Numbered from the stretch's first letter, positions 1 through 8,797 are shown. The stretch: 64,000 nt of DNA from Sutcliffiella sp. FSL R7-0096 (GCF_038595065.1 NZ_CP152003.1:4072001-4136000), one strand, 5' to 3'. A program made the numbers and translations. The notes: generated by a model from the sequence alone, not told the origin.

Positions 1-2
1 TG

Positions 3-74
3 CTGACCAATATGATAGCCATGGGAATTGTCATGAGTGTCAAATATCGGACGAAGAAGTTTATGTTTAACTAA
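3..74 (+). CDS. C-terminal end of an FtsW/RodA/SpoVE-type protein (partial)
   Basis: Only the last 23 codons of a plus-strand gene that begins before the window are present, ending in TAA at 72-74. The peptide is one hydrophobic stretch (LTNMIAMGIVMSV) followed by a basic tail. This resembles the last membrane segment and tail of FtsW/RodA/SpoVE peptidoglycan glycosyltransferases. A terminator hairpin follows directly. The family call rests on a very short stretch and is tentative. Confidence 0.45.
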   Translation: MTNMIAMGIVMSVKYRTKKFMFN

Positions 75-75
75 G

Positions 76-112
76 AAAAAACACTTTTCCGTATCTAGGA
101 AAAGTGTTTTTT
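76..112. terminator. Bidirectional rho-independent terminator
   Basis: A 15-bp perfect stem (AAAAAACACTTTTCC paired with GGAAAAGTGTTTTTT) with a 7-nt loop has A- and T-tracts on both sides. It lies between convergent genes, so it can stop both the partial upstream gene and the YueH-like gene. Confidence 0.9.
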
Positions 113-123
113 CTTTTACTCAT

Positions 124-363
124 TCACATCTCGCGAACCCACTGTCCAATCTTTAATGAAAGATGAGTCGCGTCTTCGCTTTCTAATGTAGATTGGAATT
201 CGTCCTCCAAACGCTTTGTCAAAGAGCTATTATCCTCTTCATAGGAAATAACCGTGGACCATTTAATGAATGGGATGGCAATCAACGTTTGTTCCTCTTT
301 TTTATTTTCATGTATGTACACACTGAAAGTATTTACTTGCAAGTTAGCTTTTCTTATCTTCAT
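124..363 (-). CDS. yueH: YueH-like small conserved protein
   Basis: A 79-residue soluble protein starting MKIRKANLQ, with the segments YIHENKKEE and KWSTVISYEED that I associate with the Bacillus YueH family, whose function is unknown. There is no signal peptide or membrane segment. The complementary-strand start is preceded by GAAGGGGAGGGA, a strong ribosome-binding site. It is a single gene, divergent from bioY and convergent with the partial gene at the window edge. The family name is from recognition only. Confidence 0.6.
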   Translation of the reverse strand: MKIRKANLQVNTFSVYIHENKKEEQTLIAIPFIKWSTVISYEEDNSSLTKRLEDEFQSTLESEDATHLSLKIGQWVREM

Positions 364-445
364 AGTGGGTCCCTCCCCTTCTTTTCTCTTGCTATGAATA
401 TTTTAGCTAGACTAAAGTAAATATTCAAGGTTTAATAACTCTATA

Positions 446-533
446 TGTAAACCCTTATTAAAATGATGTTGACATCTATTAGACTTTTAGATTATTATTT
501 TATTGTTAACTACACACAGCAAAGGGGTTTACA
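446..533 (+). promoter_or_regulatory. bioY promoter with two BirA-type operators
   Basis: A sigma-A-like promoter TTGACA (469-474)-N18-TATTAT (493-498) precedes bioY. Two interrupted palindromes match the BirA box pattern TGTWAAC-N15/16-GTTWACA. Site 1 is TGTAAAC (446-452)-N15-GTTGACA (468-474) and overlaps the -35 box. Site 2 is TGTTAAC (504-510)-N16-GTTTACA (527-533) and covers the start of the transcript and the ribosome-binding site. BirA-biotin binding here would repress biotin uptake. Confidence 0.7.
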
Positions 534-535
534 TT

Positions 536-1132
536 ATGAAACGTTCACTTTCAACATTGGATATCACGTATGCAGCTATGTTTGTGGCATTGATGGCTAT
601 TGGTGCCAACATTGTATCTTGGATTCCATTTCTACAAATCGGAAATGTCCCACTATCCATGCAACCATTCTTCTGTGTGCTTGCAGGTATTTTACTTGGC
701 TCACGCCTAGGCGCCATTTCGATGATTGTTTATTTATTGGTAGGGATCGCAGGTGCACCTGTTTTTGCTGGATTCGGTTCCGGATTCGCGCCTATCATTG
801 GACCGACTGGCGGATTCCTTTTATCCTACGTCATTACCGCCTTTGTTGCCGGATTGATTGTGGAAAAGAAGTCACAGCCTAAAGCCGGAACATTTATGTT
901 TGCATCTTTTATAGGTATCATTCTTATTTATTTCATTGGAACAAACTACATGTACATGATTATCAATTATGTGTTAGAGGCCGACATGGCATATTCTACA
1001 GCCTGGCTAACAATGGCATGGTTTTCCGTTAAAGACTTTGTTTTTACTATTTTCTGCGGAATCATTGCCACTAAACTGTACTATGTCGTGAATAAAACAA
1101 GTAAAACTCCTTATACGCCCAAAGCTGCGTAA
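536..1132 (+). CDS. bioY: BioY, biotin transporter S component
   Basis: A 198-residue polytopic membrane protein, the substrate-binding S unit of the biotin ECF transporter. It has about six hydrophobic segments and the glycine-rich FAGFGSGFAPIIGPTGGF region (about residues 83-100) typical of BioY. The start chosen is the ATG at 536, after AAAGGGG at 521-527; an upstream in-frame ATG at 503 lacks a good ribosome-binding site. No ECF ATPase genes are nearby, so it would use shared EcfAA'T components or act alone. Two BirA-like operators in the promoter region support the biotin role. It corresponds to yuiG of B. subtilis. Confidence 0.93.
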   Translation: MKRSLSTLDITYAAMFVALMAIGANIVSWIPFLQIGNVPLSMQPFFCVLAGILLGSRLGAISMIVYLLVGIAGAPVFAGFGSGFAPIIGPTGGFLLSYVITAFVAGLIVEKKSQPKAGTFMFASFIGIILIYFIGTNYMYMIINYVLEADMAYSTAWLTMAWFSVKDFVFTIFCGIIATKLYYVVNKTSKTPYTPKAA

Positions 1133-1143
1133 TAAAATGAATG

Positions 1144-1180
1144 AAGCCAAGCTGCAACGATAAGCAGCCTGGCTTTTTTT
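1144..1180 (+). terminator. Rho-independent terminator of bioY
   Basis: A 12-bp stem, AAGCCAAGCTGC with GCAGCCTGGCTT and one mismatch, is followed by a run of T. It lies between the convergent bioY and yuiF genes. Confidence 0.85.
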
Positions 1181-1185
1181 TAGGT

Positions 1186-2517
1186 TTATAATATAACTGC
1201 TGCAATACAACCAAAGATAATTAAAGGGATATTGTAGTGTAGGAAAGTCGGTACACATGTATCCCAGATGTGATTGTGCTGACCATCTGCATTCAAACCG
1301 GAAGTCGGTCCAAGTGTGCTGTCTGATGCAGGAGATCCAGCATCACCAAGTGCTGCCGCTGTTCCGACAATCGCAATGGTTGCCATGGCACTGAAACCAA
1401 GTTCTGCACATAATGGTACAAATATAGCTGCAATAATGGGAATGGTAGAGAAGGAAGACCCAATCCCCATCGTGATAAGAAGTCCTACTGTCAACATGGC
1501 AAGCGCGGCAATCAGCTGATTAGACCCAATCCATTCAGCAGAAGTGGACACTAATGTTTCAATATGTCCCGTCTCCCTTAATACGCTTGCAAAACCGGAA
1601 GCTGCAATCATGACAAATCCGATAAATGCCATCATGCGCATACCCGATGTTAGAATGACATCTGTTTCATTGAATTTCATCGCTCCACCAATATAAAGAA
1701 TGATGATTCCAACAAGGGAACCGTAAATCATTCCTTGAACCCCTACCACTTCTGTCAAGTATACTTGGGTAACAAGTGATACTACTACGGCCAATAATGC
1801 AAATGTAATAGATTTAAACGTATAGGTAGCCGTCTCCTGATCAGCTATAGCTTTCTGTTCATAGGTTCTAGGCTTTCTATAGCTAAAGAATACTGCTATC
1901 AATAGACCCACTACCATACCTGAAACCGGGATCATCATGGCAGTCGGAATGGAAGATAGACTGATATCCAATCCACTCTCCCCCATATTTGTTCTCAGGA
2001 TGTCATGGAAGATTCCACCGAATCCAACAGGCAAAAGGATGTACGGCGCTGTTAGGCCAAAGGTGATAATGGTCGCTGTCAACCTTCTATCAATGTTCAG
2101 TTCGTTCAATATTTTTAGTAATGGCGGTATTAATATCGGAATGAATGCGATGTGAACAGGAATAACGTTCTGTGACATAATGGATACTGCTAAAAGAATA
2201 AGGAGAATAAGTACTTTGGATAACCCTTTTTTGCGTGTATCTTCTTTTGTTCCGACAAGACTGATCGCACTTTCCACCAGTGCATCTGGAAGGCCTGTTT
2301 TAGATAACGCTACTGCAAAGGCTCCCAAAAGCGCATAGCTCAGGGCAACCGCTGCATTCCCCCCAAGACCTTCTGTGAACGTATTGATGGTGGTCTCCAA
2401 GCCCAAACCGCCAACCATTCCACCGATGAATGCACCAGTAACGAGTGCGAGAACTACATTTATTCTAAGTAAGCTCAGTGTGAGCATAACCAAAACGGCT
2501 ATGATTACTGCGTTCAT
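1186..2517 (-). CDS. yuiF: YuiF, Na+/H+ antiporter family membrane transporter
   Basis: A 443-residue integral membrane protein with ten or more hydrophobic segments, matching the Na+/H+ antiporter family that includes B. subtilis YuiF, a putative amino-acid/ion antiporter. The segment ALGDAGSPASDSTLGPTSGL (about residues 385-405) is the conserved polar transport motif. It stands alone between bioY and pepA, and no riboswitch is seen upstream. The substrate cannot be told from sequence; the neighbouring biotin gene is regulated separately. Confidence 0.8.
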   Translation of the reverse strand: MNAVIIAVLVMLTLSLLRINVVLALVTGAFIGGMVGGLGLETTINTFTEGLGGNAAVALSYALLGAFAVALSKTGLPDALVESAISLVGTKEDTRKKGLSKVLILLILLAVSIMSQNVIPVHIAFIPILIPPLLKILNELNIDRRLTATIITFGLTAPYILLPVGFGGIFHDILRTNMGESGLDISLSSIPTAMMIPVSGMVVGLLIAVFFSYRKPRTYEQKAIADQETATYTFKSITFALLAVVVSLVTQVYLTEVVGVQGMIYGSLVGIIILYIGGAMKFNETDVILTSGMRMMAFIGFVMIAASGFASVLRETGHIETLVSTSAEWIGSNQLIAALAMLTVGLLITMGIGSSFSTIPIIAAIFVPLCAELGFSAMATIAIVGTAAALGDAGSPASDSTLGPTSGLNADGQHNHIWDTCVPTFLHYNIPLIIFGCIAAVIL

Positions 2518-2671
2518 AATAAAGACGTCCTTTCTTTTATGTGAATCTTGTTGATTTCGCTTTAGTTAATTAAATCATTAGAGAATTAGAGTGAAAAAGC
2601 ATAAAGATAAATTAACATAGAGTGGTAATGGCTGTCAACGGAAAAGTTAGGAAGCTTGCAGGGGAAAATAA

Positions 2672-2704
2672 AAATGCGCATCCCTAGCAATAGGATGCGC
2701 ATTT
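2672..2704. terminator. Terminator-like hairpin, left partner of a duplicated pair
   Basis: ATGCGCATCC...GGATGCGCAT forms a perfect stem flanked by A and T runs. A diverged copy of the same hairpin lies at about 2915-2950, and a 210-bp element fills the space between them. Either hairpin could terminate pepA, which ends at 2972. Confidence 0.65.
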
Positions 2705-2914
2705 CAGACTGTTGACAAACTATAAGGTAGTTAGGTTAACTGTTGGAAGAGTTGATCTTCGTTGCAGGAGCTTCGCTTTCCGCGGGCAGTCCGGAAGCCT
2801 CCTCGGGCTACGCCCTGCGGGGTCTTCCATGTCCTTTCCTCCCGCAGGAGTCTTCGCTCCTTCCACTGCGATCAACTAGAGAATATCATTATTTTAAGCT
2901 TTGTCTATACAATG
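2705..2914. repeat. 210-bp hairpin-flanked repeat element, copy A
   Basis: A 210-bp non-coding unit nearly identical (about 95% by eye) to the reverse complement of 12347-12556. The ends are imperfect inverted repeats: CAGACTGTTGACAAAC at the left, and the complement of CATTGTATAGACAAAGC at the right. The interior (about 2749-2880) is a GC-rich palindromic core bounded by GTTGATC and GATCAAC. Similar hairpins flank the unit on both sides. No transposase is encoded. It looks like a non-autonomous mobile element. Confidence 0.8.
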
Positions 2915-2950
2915 AAAAACGCATCCCTTGCAAAAGGAGGCGACGCATTT
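2915..2950. terminator. Terminator-like hairpin, right partner, next to the pepA stop
   Basis: AACGCATCCCTTGCAAAAGG continues into GGCGACGCATTT. It is a diverged copy of the hairpin at 2672-2704, is less well paired, and lies directly downstream of pepA. Confidence 0.5.
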
Positions 2951-2971
2951 ATCTACTTTAATATTGAACTC

Positions 2972-4480
2972 TTACTCTTCCACCTGTCCAAAACGCTCCA
3001 CCAAGGTAACAAGTGTTCTTACCATCGCCCCGGTTCCGCCACTCGGACCAAGATCATGGGCAGATTTTGCAGTTGCGGTACCCGCGATATCCAAGTGGAC
3101 CCATGGAGTACCCTCGGCAAACTCCCCAATAAATGCTCCTGCAAAAATGGCATGGCCATCACGACCTGGAGAGTTGTTCAAGTCCGCTACCTTACTGCTG
3201 CGGACACGCTCTTTTGCATGGTCGAAAATTGGCAGGCGCCACATTTCCTCTCCGGCTTCGTGGGATGCTTCCAACACTTCTTCAAACCATGCTTCATCAT
3301 TTGTCATCGCCCCTGTTGTATGGTTTCCAAGTGCGATGATTACTCCTCCTGTCAGTGTGGCAACGTCAACTAAATAATTGGCGCCATGCTGCTTCGCATA
3401 AGTTACAGCATCCGCTAGAACAAGGCGTCCCTCCGCATCCGTGTTCAGGATCTCGATAGTTTTACCACTCATGGAAGTGATGACATCATCTGGCTTAAAG
3501 GCATTTCCACTGATCATATTGTCAGTCGATGCGATAACTGCCAATACATTTTGATCTGGTTTCAACTCGCCAATCGCTTCCATTGCACCAAGGACAGTTG
3601 CAGCTCCGCCCATATCGGTTTTCATGCCTACGATACCATCTTTAGGCTTAATGGAATATCCACCAGTATCAAAGGTGATTCCCTTTCCAACCAGACCAAT
3701 TACATCTGTCCATTCGTCTTTTCCTTGATATTTCAGGACAATCATCTTAGGAGGTTCTACGGACCCTTTGTTCACGGCAAGCAATGCGCCCATCCCGAGC
3801 TTTTCCATCTCTTCTTTTTCCAGGATTTCCAGTTCGAATCCGTATTTCTCAGCCAAGCCGGCAGCATGGTTTGCCAAATCAGTTGCAGTCAGCATATTCC
3901 CTGGCAGGTTCACGAGAGTACGGGCACTGTTCGTCCCCTTTGCATACACATATCCTACATGTGCACTTGCTTCAACTTCTCCCTGATCGTGATTTGTCAG
4001 CAAGATAACCTGCTCTAGTTTCACTTCAGGTTCATTCGATTTCTGTTTATATCCATCATATTTATAGGTGGACAAAGGGATGGATTCCCCTAATGCATGA
4101 GCGGCATCTAACACGTCTACATCTTCTGTTACAAAGGTATCCAATGCCACTACAACATGTGCAAGCTTTGATTCTTGAAGTGTTTTTCCAACTTTACCGA
4201 ACACTTTACGTAACTCTACGAAAGTAAGCTTCTCTTCTCGGCCAGTACCCACTACAAAAATTCTTTTATAGGAGGTTTTGCCAAATGTATGTATTCTAGC
4301 AAGCTTTCCTTTTTTGGCAGACACATCCCCATCCTTCAATAGCTGTGAAAGGTAGCCTTCCAATTGCTTATCCAGTTCCCCTACAAAACCACTTAATGTA
4401 CTATGTTTCTCGGAAAGGCCTACTACAACAGCCTCCTGTTGCTCCTCTGTAAAACTCTCTACATTATGTACGACAAACAT
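2972..4480 (-). CDS. pepA: Leucyl aminopeptidase (M17 family)
   Basis: A 502-residue cytosolic metallopeptidase that removes N-terminal residues from peptides. The C-terminal catalytic domain has the two-metal binding segments: [15 protein letters not shown] (about 263-277), the MKTDMGGAA stretch, and the M17 signature [13 protein letters not shown] (about 346-358). The N-terminal half is the variable oligomerisation domain. Length is normal for the family. The complementary-strand ATG is preceded by ACAGGAGGTG. It corresponds to yuiE of B. subtilis. It is transcribed alone, with the duplicated hairpins and element A downstream. Confidence 0.95.
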   Translation of the reverse strand: MFVVHNVESFTEEQQEAVVVGLSEKHSTLSGFVGELDKQLEGYLSQLLKDGDVSAKKGKLARIHTFGKTSYKRIFVVGTGREEKLTFVELRKVFGKVGKTLQESKLAHVVVALDTFVTEDVDVLDAAHALGESIPLSTYKYDGYKQKSNEPEVKLEQVILLTNHDQGEVEASAHVGYVYAKGTNSARTLVNLPGNMLTATDLANHAAGLAEKYGFELEILEKEEMEKLGMGALLAVNKGSVEPPKMIVLKYQGKDEWTDVIGLVGKGITFDTGGYSIKPKDGIVGMKTDMGGAATVLGAMEAIGELKPDQNVLAVIASTDNMISGNAFKPDDVITSMSGKTIEILNTDAEGRLVLADAVTYAKQHGANYLVDVATLTGGVIIALGNHTTGAMTNDEAWFEEVLEASHEAGEEMWRLPIFDHAKERVRSSKVADLNNSPGRDGHAIFAGAFIGEFAEGTPWVHLDIAGTATAKSAHDLGPSGGTGAMVRTLVTLVERFGQVEE

Positions 4481-4543
4481 GTTTCTGCACCTCCTGTTTA
4501 TTATAGTTTTATTATAGCGAACTTACGGAAATATTTCGACTTT

Positions 4544-4924
4544 CTAATCATCTTCTAAAAAAAGGACCAGTGATGGCAACCGAGGTAAGGTAGATATCTC
4601 TTCAAAGGGCACCCTGTCTATATTTTTCGGCATAAGCTCTATGCAACGAAGGATGAAGTGATGAACCTTCTCAAGGTCTACCCCCCAATATCTTGGTCTG
4701 TATTTTTGGATATACACCCGCCCGGCTTCCATCATCAAGCGAGCTCCTTTCACATTCCCATATTCATAGTGATAGATGGCAACAGTCATTTGCAATAAGC
4801 CTTTCAGAAAATAATTCCCTTTATCTGTCATCCATATTTCTTCCAATAAATCGTGGCAGGTATAATAATCCCCTTCATTGAAGGAAACAAAAAATTCATA
4901 GTATTCTTCCGGGTATATTGCCAT
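4544..4924 (-). CDS. DUF309 family protein
   Basis: A 126-residue protein. The start chosen is the ATG at 4924, preceded by AAAGGGG; an upstream in-frame ATG at 4969 has no such site. The segment FNEGDYYTCHDLLEEIW followed by KGLLQMTVAIYHYEYGN is the conserved core of DUF309, a helical family of unknown function in Bacillaceae. It is divergent from yuiD and has no membrane segment or signal peptide. Confidence 0.75.
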   Translation of the reverse strand: MAIYPEEYYEFFVSFNEGDYYTCHDLLEEIWMTDKGNYFLKGLLQMTVAIYHYEYGNVKGARLMMEAGRVYIQKYRPRYWGVDLEKVHHFILRCIELMPKNIDRVPFEEISTLPRLPSLVLFLEDD

Positions 4925-5095
4925 TTTTTCTGCCCCTTTAATCAATTTGTCCTGTCTACATCTTAACAAATCCTGTATTATGATTCATAATAATAAGAAA
5001 ATTGTCTATACATAATACTCTTTCTTCACGTGCTACATCTTGGAAGAAAGGGTATAGTAATAGAAACAACCGCAGAGAAAGGACGATTCTATCAG

Positions 5096-5578
5096 ATGGA
5101 GTTATTTTCTAATTTTCCTTTATGGGCTGCATTGGCAGCAATCGGATTTGCACAATTTGTAAAAGTTCCCATTCAATATATCGGGACTCGGAGAATTGAT
5201 TGGTCATTGATTACAAGTACAGGGGGAATGCCGAGCTCCCATTCTGCTGCTGTTACTGCATTGGCTACAGGCGTAGCGATTGAAACCGGATTGGAATCGC
5301 CCATTTTCGCAGTTGCAACCGTATTTGCCATCATTGTCATGTTCGATGCAACTGGAGTCAGAAGACACGCCGGTGAGCAAGCGATCGTATTGAATAAGCT
5401 GGTGGGGGATTTTAACCGTTTTGTAGAAGAAACCAAAAAATGGCCCAATATGGATGAGCAGGAGAAAGTAAAAGATTTAAAGGAACTGCTTGGTCATAAA
5501 CCGATTGAAGTATTTTTTGGAGCGATAACAGGTATCTTATTGACTATTGTGTTACATTACTTAGTTCATGGCTTGTAG
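5096..5578 (+). CDS. yuiD: YuiD, divergent PAP2 family membrane protein
   Basis: A 160-residue protein of the divergent acid phosphatase/vanadium-dependent haloperoxidase-related family. Features are GGMPSSHSAAVTALA (about residues 42-56), FDATGVRRHAGEQA, and hydrophobic N- and C-terminal segments. The start at 5096 follows AGAAAGGACG with somewhat long spacing; it gives the usual family length, whereas the 5030 start adds a non-conserved tail. Substrate unknown. The next gene starts 15 nt downstream, so the two are probably co-transcribed. Confidence 0.85.
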   Translation: MELFSNFPLWAALAAIGFAQFVKVPIQYIGTRRIDWSLITSTGGMPSSHSAAVTALATGVAIETGLESPIFAVATVFAIIVMFDATGVRRHAGEQAIVLNKLVGDFNRFVEETKKWPNMDEQEKVKDLKELLGHKPIEVFFGAITGILLTIVLHYLVHGL

Positions 5579-5593
5579 GGGAGGTCGAAAACG

Positions 5594-6403
5594 ATGCGTC
5601 TAATATCTATATGTCCAAGCAATACAGAACTGCTTCATTATCTTGGCCTCACTGGCAGACTTGTCGGAGTGGACGATTTTTCTGATTGGCCAGAAGCTGT
5701 TTCCGACCTCCCGAGACTCGGTCCAGATTTGAATATTGATATGGATAGACTCGAAGCGTTGGAGCCCGATTTGGTTTTAGCCAGCTTAAGTGTTCCGGGA
5801 ATGGAGCGAAATGTTCAAGAGCTCAAAGAACGCAAGATTCCTCATATCGTCCTTGATCCACAATCGCTTGAAGATATTATGCGGGACTTGCTGGCGGTGG
5901 GAGAACTGACACACACTTCAGCTAAAGCGGACGAGGTTGCTTCCTCCATGAGGGAGATTATCCATACATACAAGCAACACGCTGCAACGAGTAACGATAC
6001 GCCTGCCTTGTACTGGGAATGGTGGCCAAAACCCATTTTTACTCCTGGCAGGGTCAACTGGCTTACAGAGTTAAGTGAACTGGCTGGGGCGGTCAATATC
6101 TTTTCAGATAAAGAAGTGGCTAGTTACCAGGCAGACTGGGCAGAAGTGGTGGATAAGAACCCGGATGCGATTTGTATGATCTGGGTTGGGGTGAAGGAGT
6201 CAAAAATGAACCCAAAGCATGTGATGAAACGGGAAAATGCCGACACCATCAATGCCGTTCGGAATTCCAACATCCATGTACTTGAGGAAAGTCTCTATTG
6301 CAGACCTTCCCCAAGGCTGATTATGGGCTTACAGAAGCTAGCTTCCCTCCTCCACCCAACAATCTATCCCGAGTATAAGGGAGACGATCCTTTATTGAAA
6401 TGA
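5594..6403 (+). CDS. Cytoplasmic BtuF-like cobalamin-binding protein
   Basis: A 269-residue protein with the periplasmic-binding fold of the B12/iron-siderophore family: SICPSNTELLHYLGLTGRLVGVDDFSDWP at the start, a LEALEPDLVLA segment (about 53-63), and PSPRLIMGLQKLASLLHP near the end. Unlike transport receptors it has no signal peptide or lipobox, so it should stay in the cytosol. Ribosome-binding site GGGGAGG at 5577-5583. No permease or ATPase genes are adjacent. Ligand and role are open; B12 binding is inferred from family only. Confidence 0.7.
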   Translation: MRLISICPSNTELLHYLGLTGRLVGVDDFSDWPEAVSDLPRLGPDLNIDMDRLEALEPDLVLASLSVPGMERNVQELKERKIPHIVLDPQSLEDIMRDLLAVGELTHTSAKADEVASSMREIIHTYKQHAATSNDTPALYWEWWPKPIFTPGRVNWLTELSELAGAVNIFSDKEVASYQADWAEVVDKNPDAICMIWVGVKESKMNPKHVMKRENADTINAVRNSNIHVLEESLYCRPSPRLIMGLQKLASLLHPTIYPEYKGDDPLLK

Positions 6404-6454
6404 CCAATTGTTGATGCAGATTTTAGGATGATTGAAGTGGAAGGAACTAAGATA

Positions 6455-6498
6455 AAAAAGCCGTACCTTCAGGTAACCCCTGAAAGGTACGGCTTTTT
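6455..6498. terminator. Bidirectional rho-independent terminator
   Basis: AAAAAGCCGTACCTT pairs with AAGGTACGGCTTTTT, with an extra AGG/CCT step inside. It lies between the convergent cobalamin-binding-like gene and yuiC. Confidence 0.9.
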
Positions 6499-6503
6499 CC
6501 ATA

Positions 6504-7223
6504 CTACTCCTCGTTGCCCCTATACTGCTGACGGAACACCTGCATGCTTTCCTCTTCATTCAATTGCGTCAACTCTTCCTCAGTCAATGTACCATCGCCT
6601 TTTTTAACAATATACACATCAATGGTACGCTTGCCCCAATCATTGAAAACGTCATCCACTGTATCGTAATACAGGTCAATTTTATTCCCTTTGATTGCCC
6701 CGCCAATATCAGCGACCACCCCATACCCATATCCCGGGATGAAAAGGATAGTCCCTATCGGAAAGACATTGATATCTGCTGCAATCGTGGAATAGAGGTC
6801 CCTTTTGACTTTAAGTCCTGAGTATGTAATTCCATAGCTTGGGTCGCCAGGATTCTTTCCTGTTGATTCATAGCCTGCGGTATAACCTGTTGCATGCACT
6901 TTATGTGTGGGATATTGGGCCCAATCTAGTTCCTCTAGTGTTATTGGCTTCTCTATCGCTTCTTCTGCTGAGACCAGTGTAGGCGTTGCCGATAAGAAAT
7001 TTAGTTGTTTGAAGTTCAGCCCCATCCTTTTAAGTAGGCCGTCTTCGTCTTCTTTTGTCTCTTGTCCATCAATGGCATATATATTGTTCTCTTTTAGCCA
7101 ATTGTGAATGGTTGATGCTTCAACTCCTGATATGGATTGGAAGGTAACAGACAATGCTAGTACAAAAAGTACCGCCATAACAGACCTTCGGCATATCATT
7201 TTCGCCGTTTTCATGTGATACAC
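6504..7223 (-). CDS. yuiC: YuiC, secreted 3D-domain protein
   Basis: A 239-residue protein with an N-terminal signal sequence (basic residues, then [19 protein letters not shown]) and a C-terminal 3D domain (about residues 105-205). The domain contains [38 protein letters not shown] and [15 protein letters not shown], with the three conserved Asp residues. 3D domains occur in MltA-like lytic enzymes and Rpf-like stationary-phase survival proteins. A GTG at 7223 sits about 5 nt after AGGAG and is used here. An ATG at 7214 is the alternative start, with longer spacing. Confidence 0.85.
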   Translation of the reverse strand: MYHMKTAKMICRRSVMAVLFVLALSVTFQSISGVEASTIHNWLKENNIYAIDGQETKEDEDGLLKRMGLNFKQLNFLSATPTLVSAEEAIEKPITLEELDWAQYPTHKVHATGYTAGYESTGKNPGDPSYGITYSGLKVKRDLYSTIAADINVFPIGTILFIPGYGYGVVADIGGAIKGNKIDLYYDTVDDVFNDWGKRTIDVYIVKKGDGTLTEEELTQLNEEESMQVFRQQYRGNEE

Positions 7224-7324
7224 TCACTCTCCTCTCACAAGATATTCCTTCCCTCTTTTCAGAAAAAGTATTCCTATTTTGTGAGATTTGAGTAATATGC
7301 AACTATATTTACCATAAAAATAGA

Positions 7325-7494
7325 GGCTTTAATGTTACAGCAAGTAACCAAGTTGATTGTAGTGGAAGTGCGCAGACTCCATCGCGGGAGGAAGGGACAT
7401 GGGAGACCCAGCAGGCTTGCCGAGGAGACTCCCGGACCGCCCCCAGGAAAGCGAAGCACCTGGAACGGAAATCAACTGCTTTATAGAAAAGCAC
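7325..7494. repeat. Repeat element with GC-rich core, copy D
   Basis: The GC-rich core at 7351-7477 (AGTTGATTGTAGTGGAAGTG to GGAAATCAACT) shares CGCGGGAGGAAGGGACATG, GAGGAGACTCCCGGAC and GGAAAGCGAAGCACCTGGA with the other copies in this window. It sits inside outer ends starting GGCTTT and ending AAAGCAC. Flanking octamers AAAATAGA and AAAAAAGA match at 7 of 8 positions and may be a decayed target duplication. Non-coding. Confidence 0.65.
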
Positions 7495-7527
7495 AAAAAA
7501 GAACCGGTTATAGAACCGATTCTTTTT
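7495..7527 (-). terminator. Terminator of yuiB
   Basis: AAAAGAACCGGT pairs with AACCGATTCTTTT with one G-T step and has U-rich flanks. It lies just downstream of yuiB. Confidence 0.8.
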
Positions 7528-7532
7528 GAACA

Positions 7533-7862
7533 TTAAAACATTTGATATCCATTTTTGCGAAGCATCCTAATGACAATACCAGAGCAGACCGCGCCAAGAA
7601 AGCCGCAGACCAAAATGGTGATATCCGCAACCTGCAAGGAAGCAATCTCTGACCCAAGTGTTGAAAAAGCAGTACCAGGCTGTCTGAAATAATCAATAAG
7701 CCTTACATCATCCTGAGCGATGATCCATACACAAACCAACGGATATATGATGGCCATAATCCAGGACATTCGCAATAACATATTTAAAAGGAATCCAATT
7801 CCAAAGAAAAGCACAAAAAACAAGACGACAGATATAAGTAAAATTGGTATGTTCAATACCAA
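7533..7862 (-). CDS. yuiB: YuiB family membrane protein
   Basis: A 109-residue protein with an N-terminal pair of hydrophobic segments (IPILLISVVLFFVLFFGIGF, then MSWIMAIIYPLVCVWII) and a third near the C terminus (ITILVCGFLGAVCSGIVI). It matches the YuiB family by length and context between yuiC and yuiA. Function unknown. A ribosome-binding site, GGAGGTGCTTGGT, precedes the ATG. The terminator follows directly. Confidence 0.8.
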   Translation of the reverse strand: MVLNIPILLISVVLFFVLFFGIGFLLNMLLRMSWIMAIIYPLVCVWIIAQDDVRLIDYFRQPGTAFSTLGSEIASLQVADITILVCGFLGAVCSGIVIRMLRKNGYQMF

Positions 7863-8020
7863 GCACCTCCATTACACATCTTTTCTTAGTGTACTGAAAG
7901 CGTTGAGACGAGTCAATTACTTTTGGAATACAAACAAAAACACAATCGCAATTGTCCTAAATACGTCATAATTGACCTATCGTAGAACGGACGCGATTGT
8001 GCCTGAGTATGAAACGAAGT

Positions 8021-8143
8021 CTATTTTCTTCCGCTTCCTCCACAGCAGGAGCAAGTTTCAGATCCGCCTAGCAATAACTGAAAGTAACCTTTACCTGAGC
8101 AATACGGGCAATCCTTTTTCTCTGTTTGCAGTTGATTTTTCAT
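8021..8143 (-). CDS. yuiA: YuiA, 40-residue zinc-ribbon-like protein
   Basis: A short ORF of 40 codons read from the complementary strand. It contains two Cys pairs, CPYCSGKGYF (about residues 12-21) and CSCCGGSG, spaced like a DnaJ-type CxxCxGxG zinc-binding ribbon. The ATG at 8143 is preceded by TGGAGGGATT, a strong ribosome-binding site. It sits where yuiA lies in B. subtilis, upstream of yuiB. Function unknown; metal binding is inferred from the cysteines. Confidence 0.8.
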   Translation of the reverse strand: MKNQLQTEKKDCPYCSGKGYFQLLLGGSETCSCCGGSGRK

Positions 8144-8317
8144 TCCCAATCCCTCCAGATGATTTTTCTCAAAACAGAATTTAATTTAATTTTCTGATAA
8201 TATACCATCCTTCCAAGGGTAAAGGAAAGGGACGAAATCGGCTGAAATGAATGATGTAAGCGAATACATCTTATCCAATCTACTTATATCTTTCTTTTTC
8301 TTAAATTTACAGAATTA

Positions 8318-8797
8318 TTAGAAAAATAACTTATACGAGCTATAATTAAAAATTTGTCCCGGATCCATGGAATTTGTTTCTTTTAAAACAGATAGATTTG
8401 AGAGATTTGCACAGTAGTGGATCAAGAGAGAAGAATCTGGGTCATTCTCCAATTCGTCTAGCGTTTTAAACGCAGCATCAGAGAGTTCACTCTCCTGATA
8501 AACCACTTCTGTATGTAGAGGGCTGCATAAAAACAGAAGCATATTGTCGCTGATGCTCTCCTTGATGACACCAGACCTTACTCCCACCAGACCTTCCACC
8601 TTCACATTAACCCCTGTTTCTTCTAATACCTCTCGTTTTACCGCCTCATCCACCGTTTCATCTGCTTCCACAAATCCTGCAGGAAAGGACCACTTACCTT
8701 TCAGACCACCGTATCGTTTTTTAACGACAAGCCACTTGCCGTCATCGGTTACTACAATTCCGGCAACTGCCAGCCAAACATTCTCTCTTTTTCCCAT
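8318..8797 (-). CDS. NUDIX hydrolase
   Basis: A 159-residue protein. The start is the ATG at 8797 (MGKRENVW), after AAAGGGGAATGATGCT; the longer frame from 8875 has a hydrophobic, non-conserved extension. The Nudix box is complete: GFVEADETVDEAVKREVLEE then TGV (about residues 41-63), including the REVLEE metal-binding residues. Such enzymes hydrolyse nucleoside-diphosphate-linked compounds; the substrate is not predictable. It lies downstream of the yumB NADH dehydrogenase gene on the same strand, about 100 nt away, and may be co-transcribed. Confidence 0.85.
   Translation of the reverse strand: MGKRENVWLAVAGIVVTDDGKWLVVKKRYGGLKGKWSFPAGFVEADETVDEAVKREVLEETGVNVKVEGLVGVRSGVIKESISDNMLLFLCSPLHTEVVYQESELSDAAFKTLDELENDPDSSLLIHYCANLSNLSVLKETNSMDPGQIFNYSSYKLFF

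Noticed and set aside
2272-2284. Possible link between yuiF and bioY as one biotin transport unit
   Set aside because: The genes are convergent with a terminator between them and no BirA site precedes yuiF.
2762-3373. A 203-codon plus-strand ORF starting in repeat copy A
   Set aside because: It runs from the non-coding repeat into the antisense of pepA; the start lies inside the element and the protein has no recognisable pattern.
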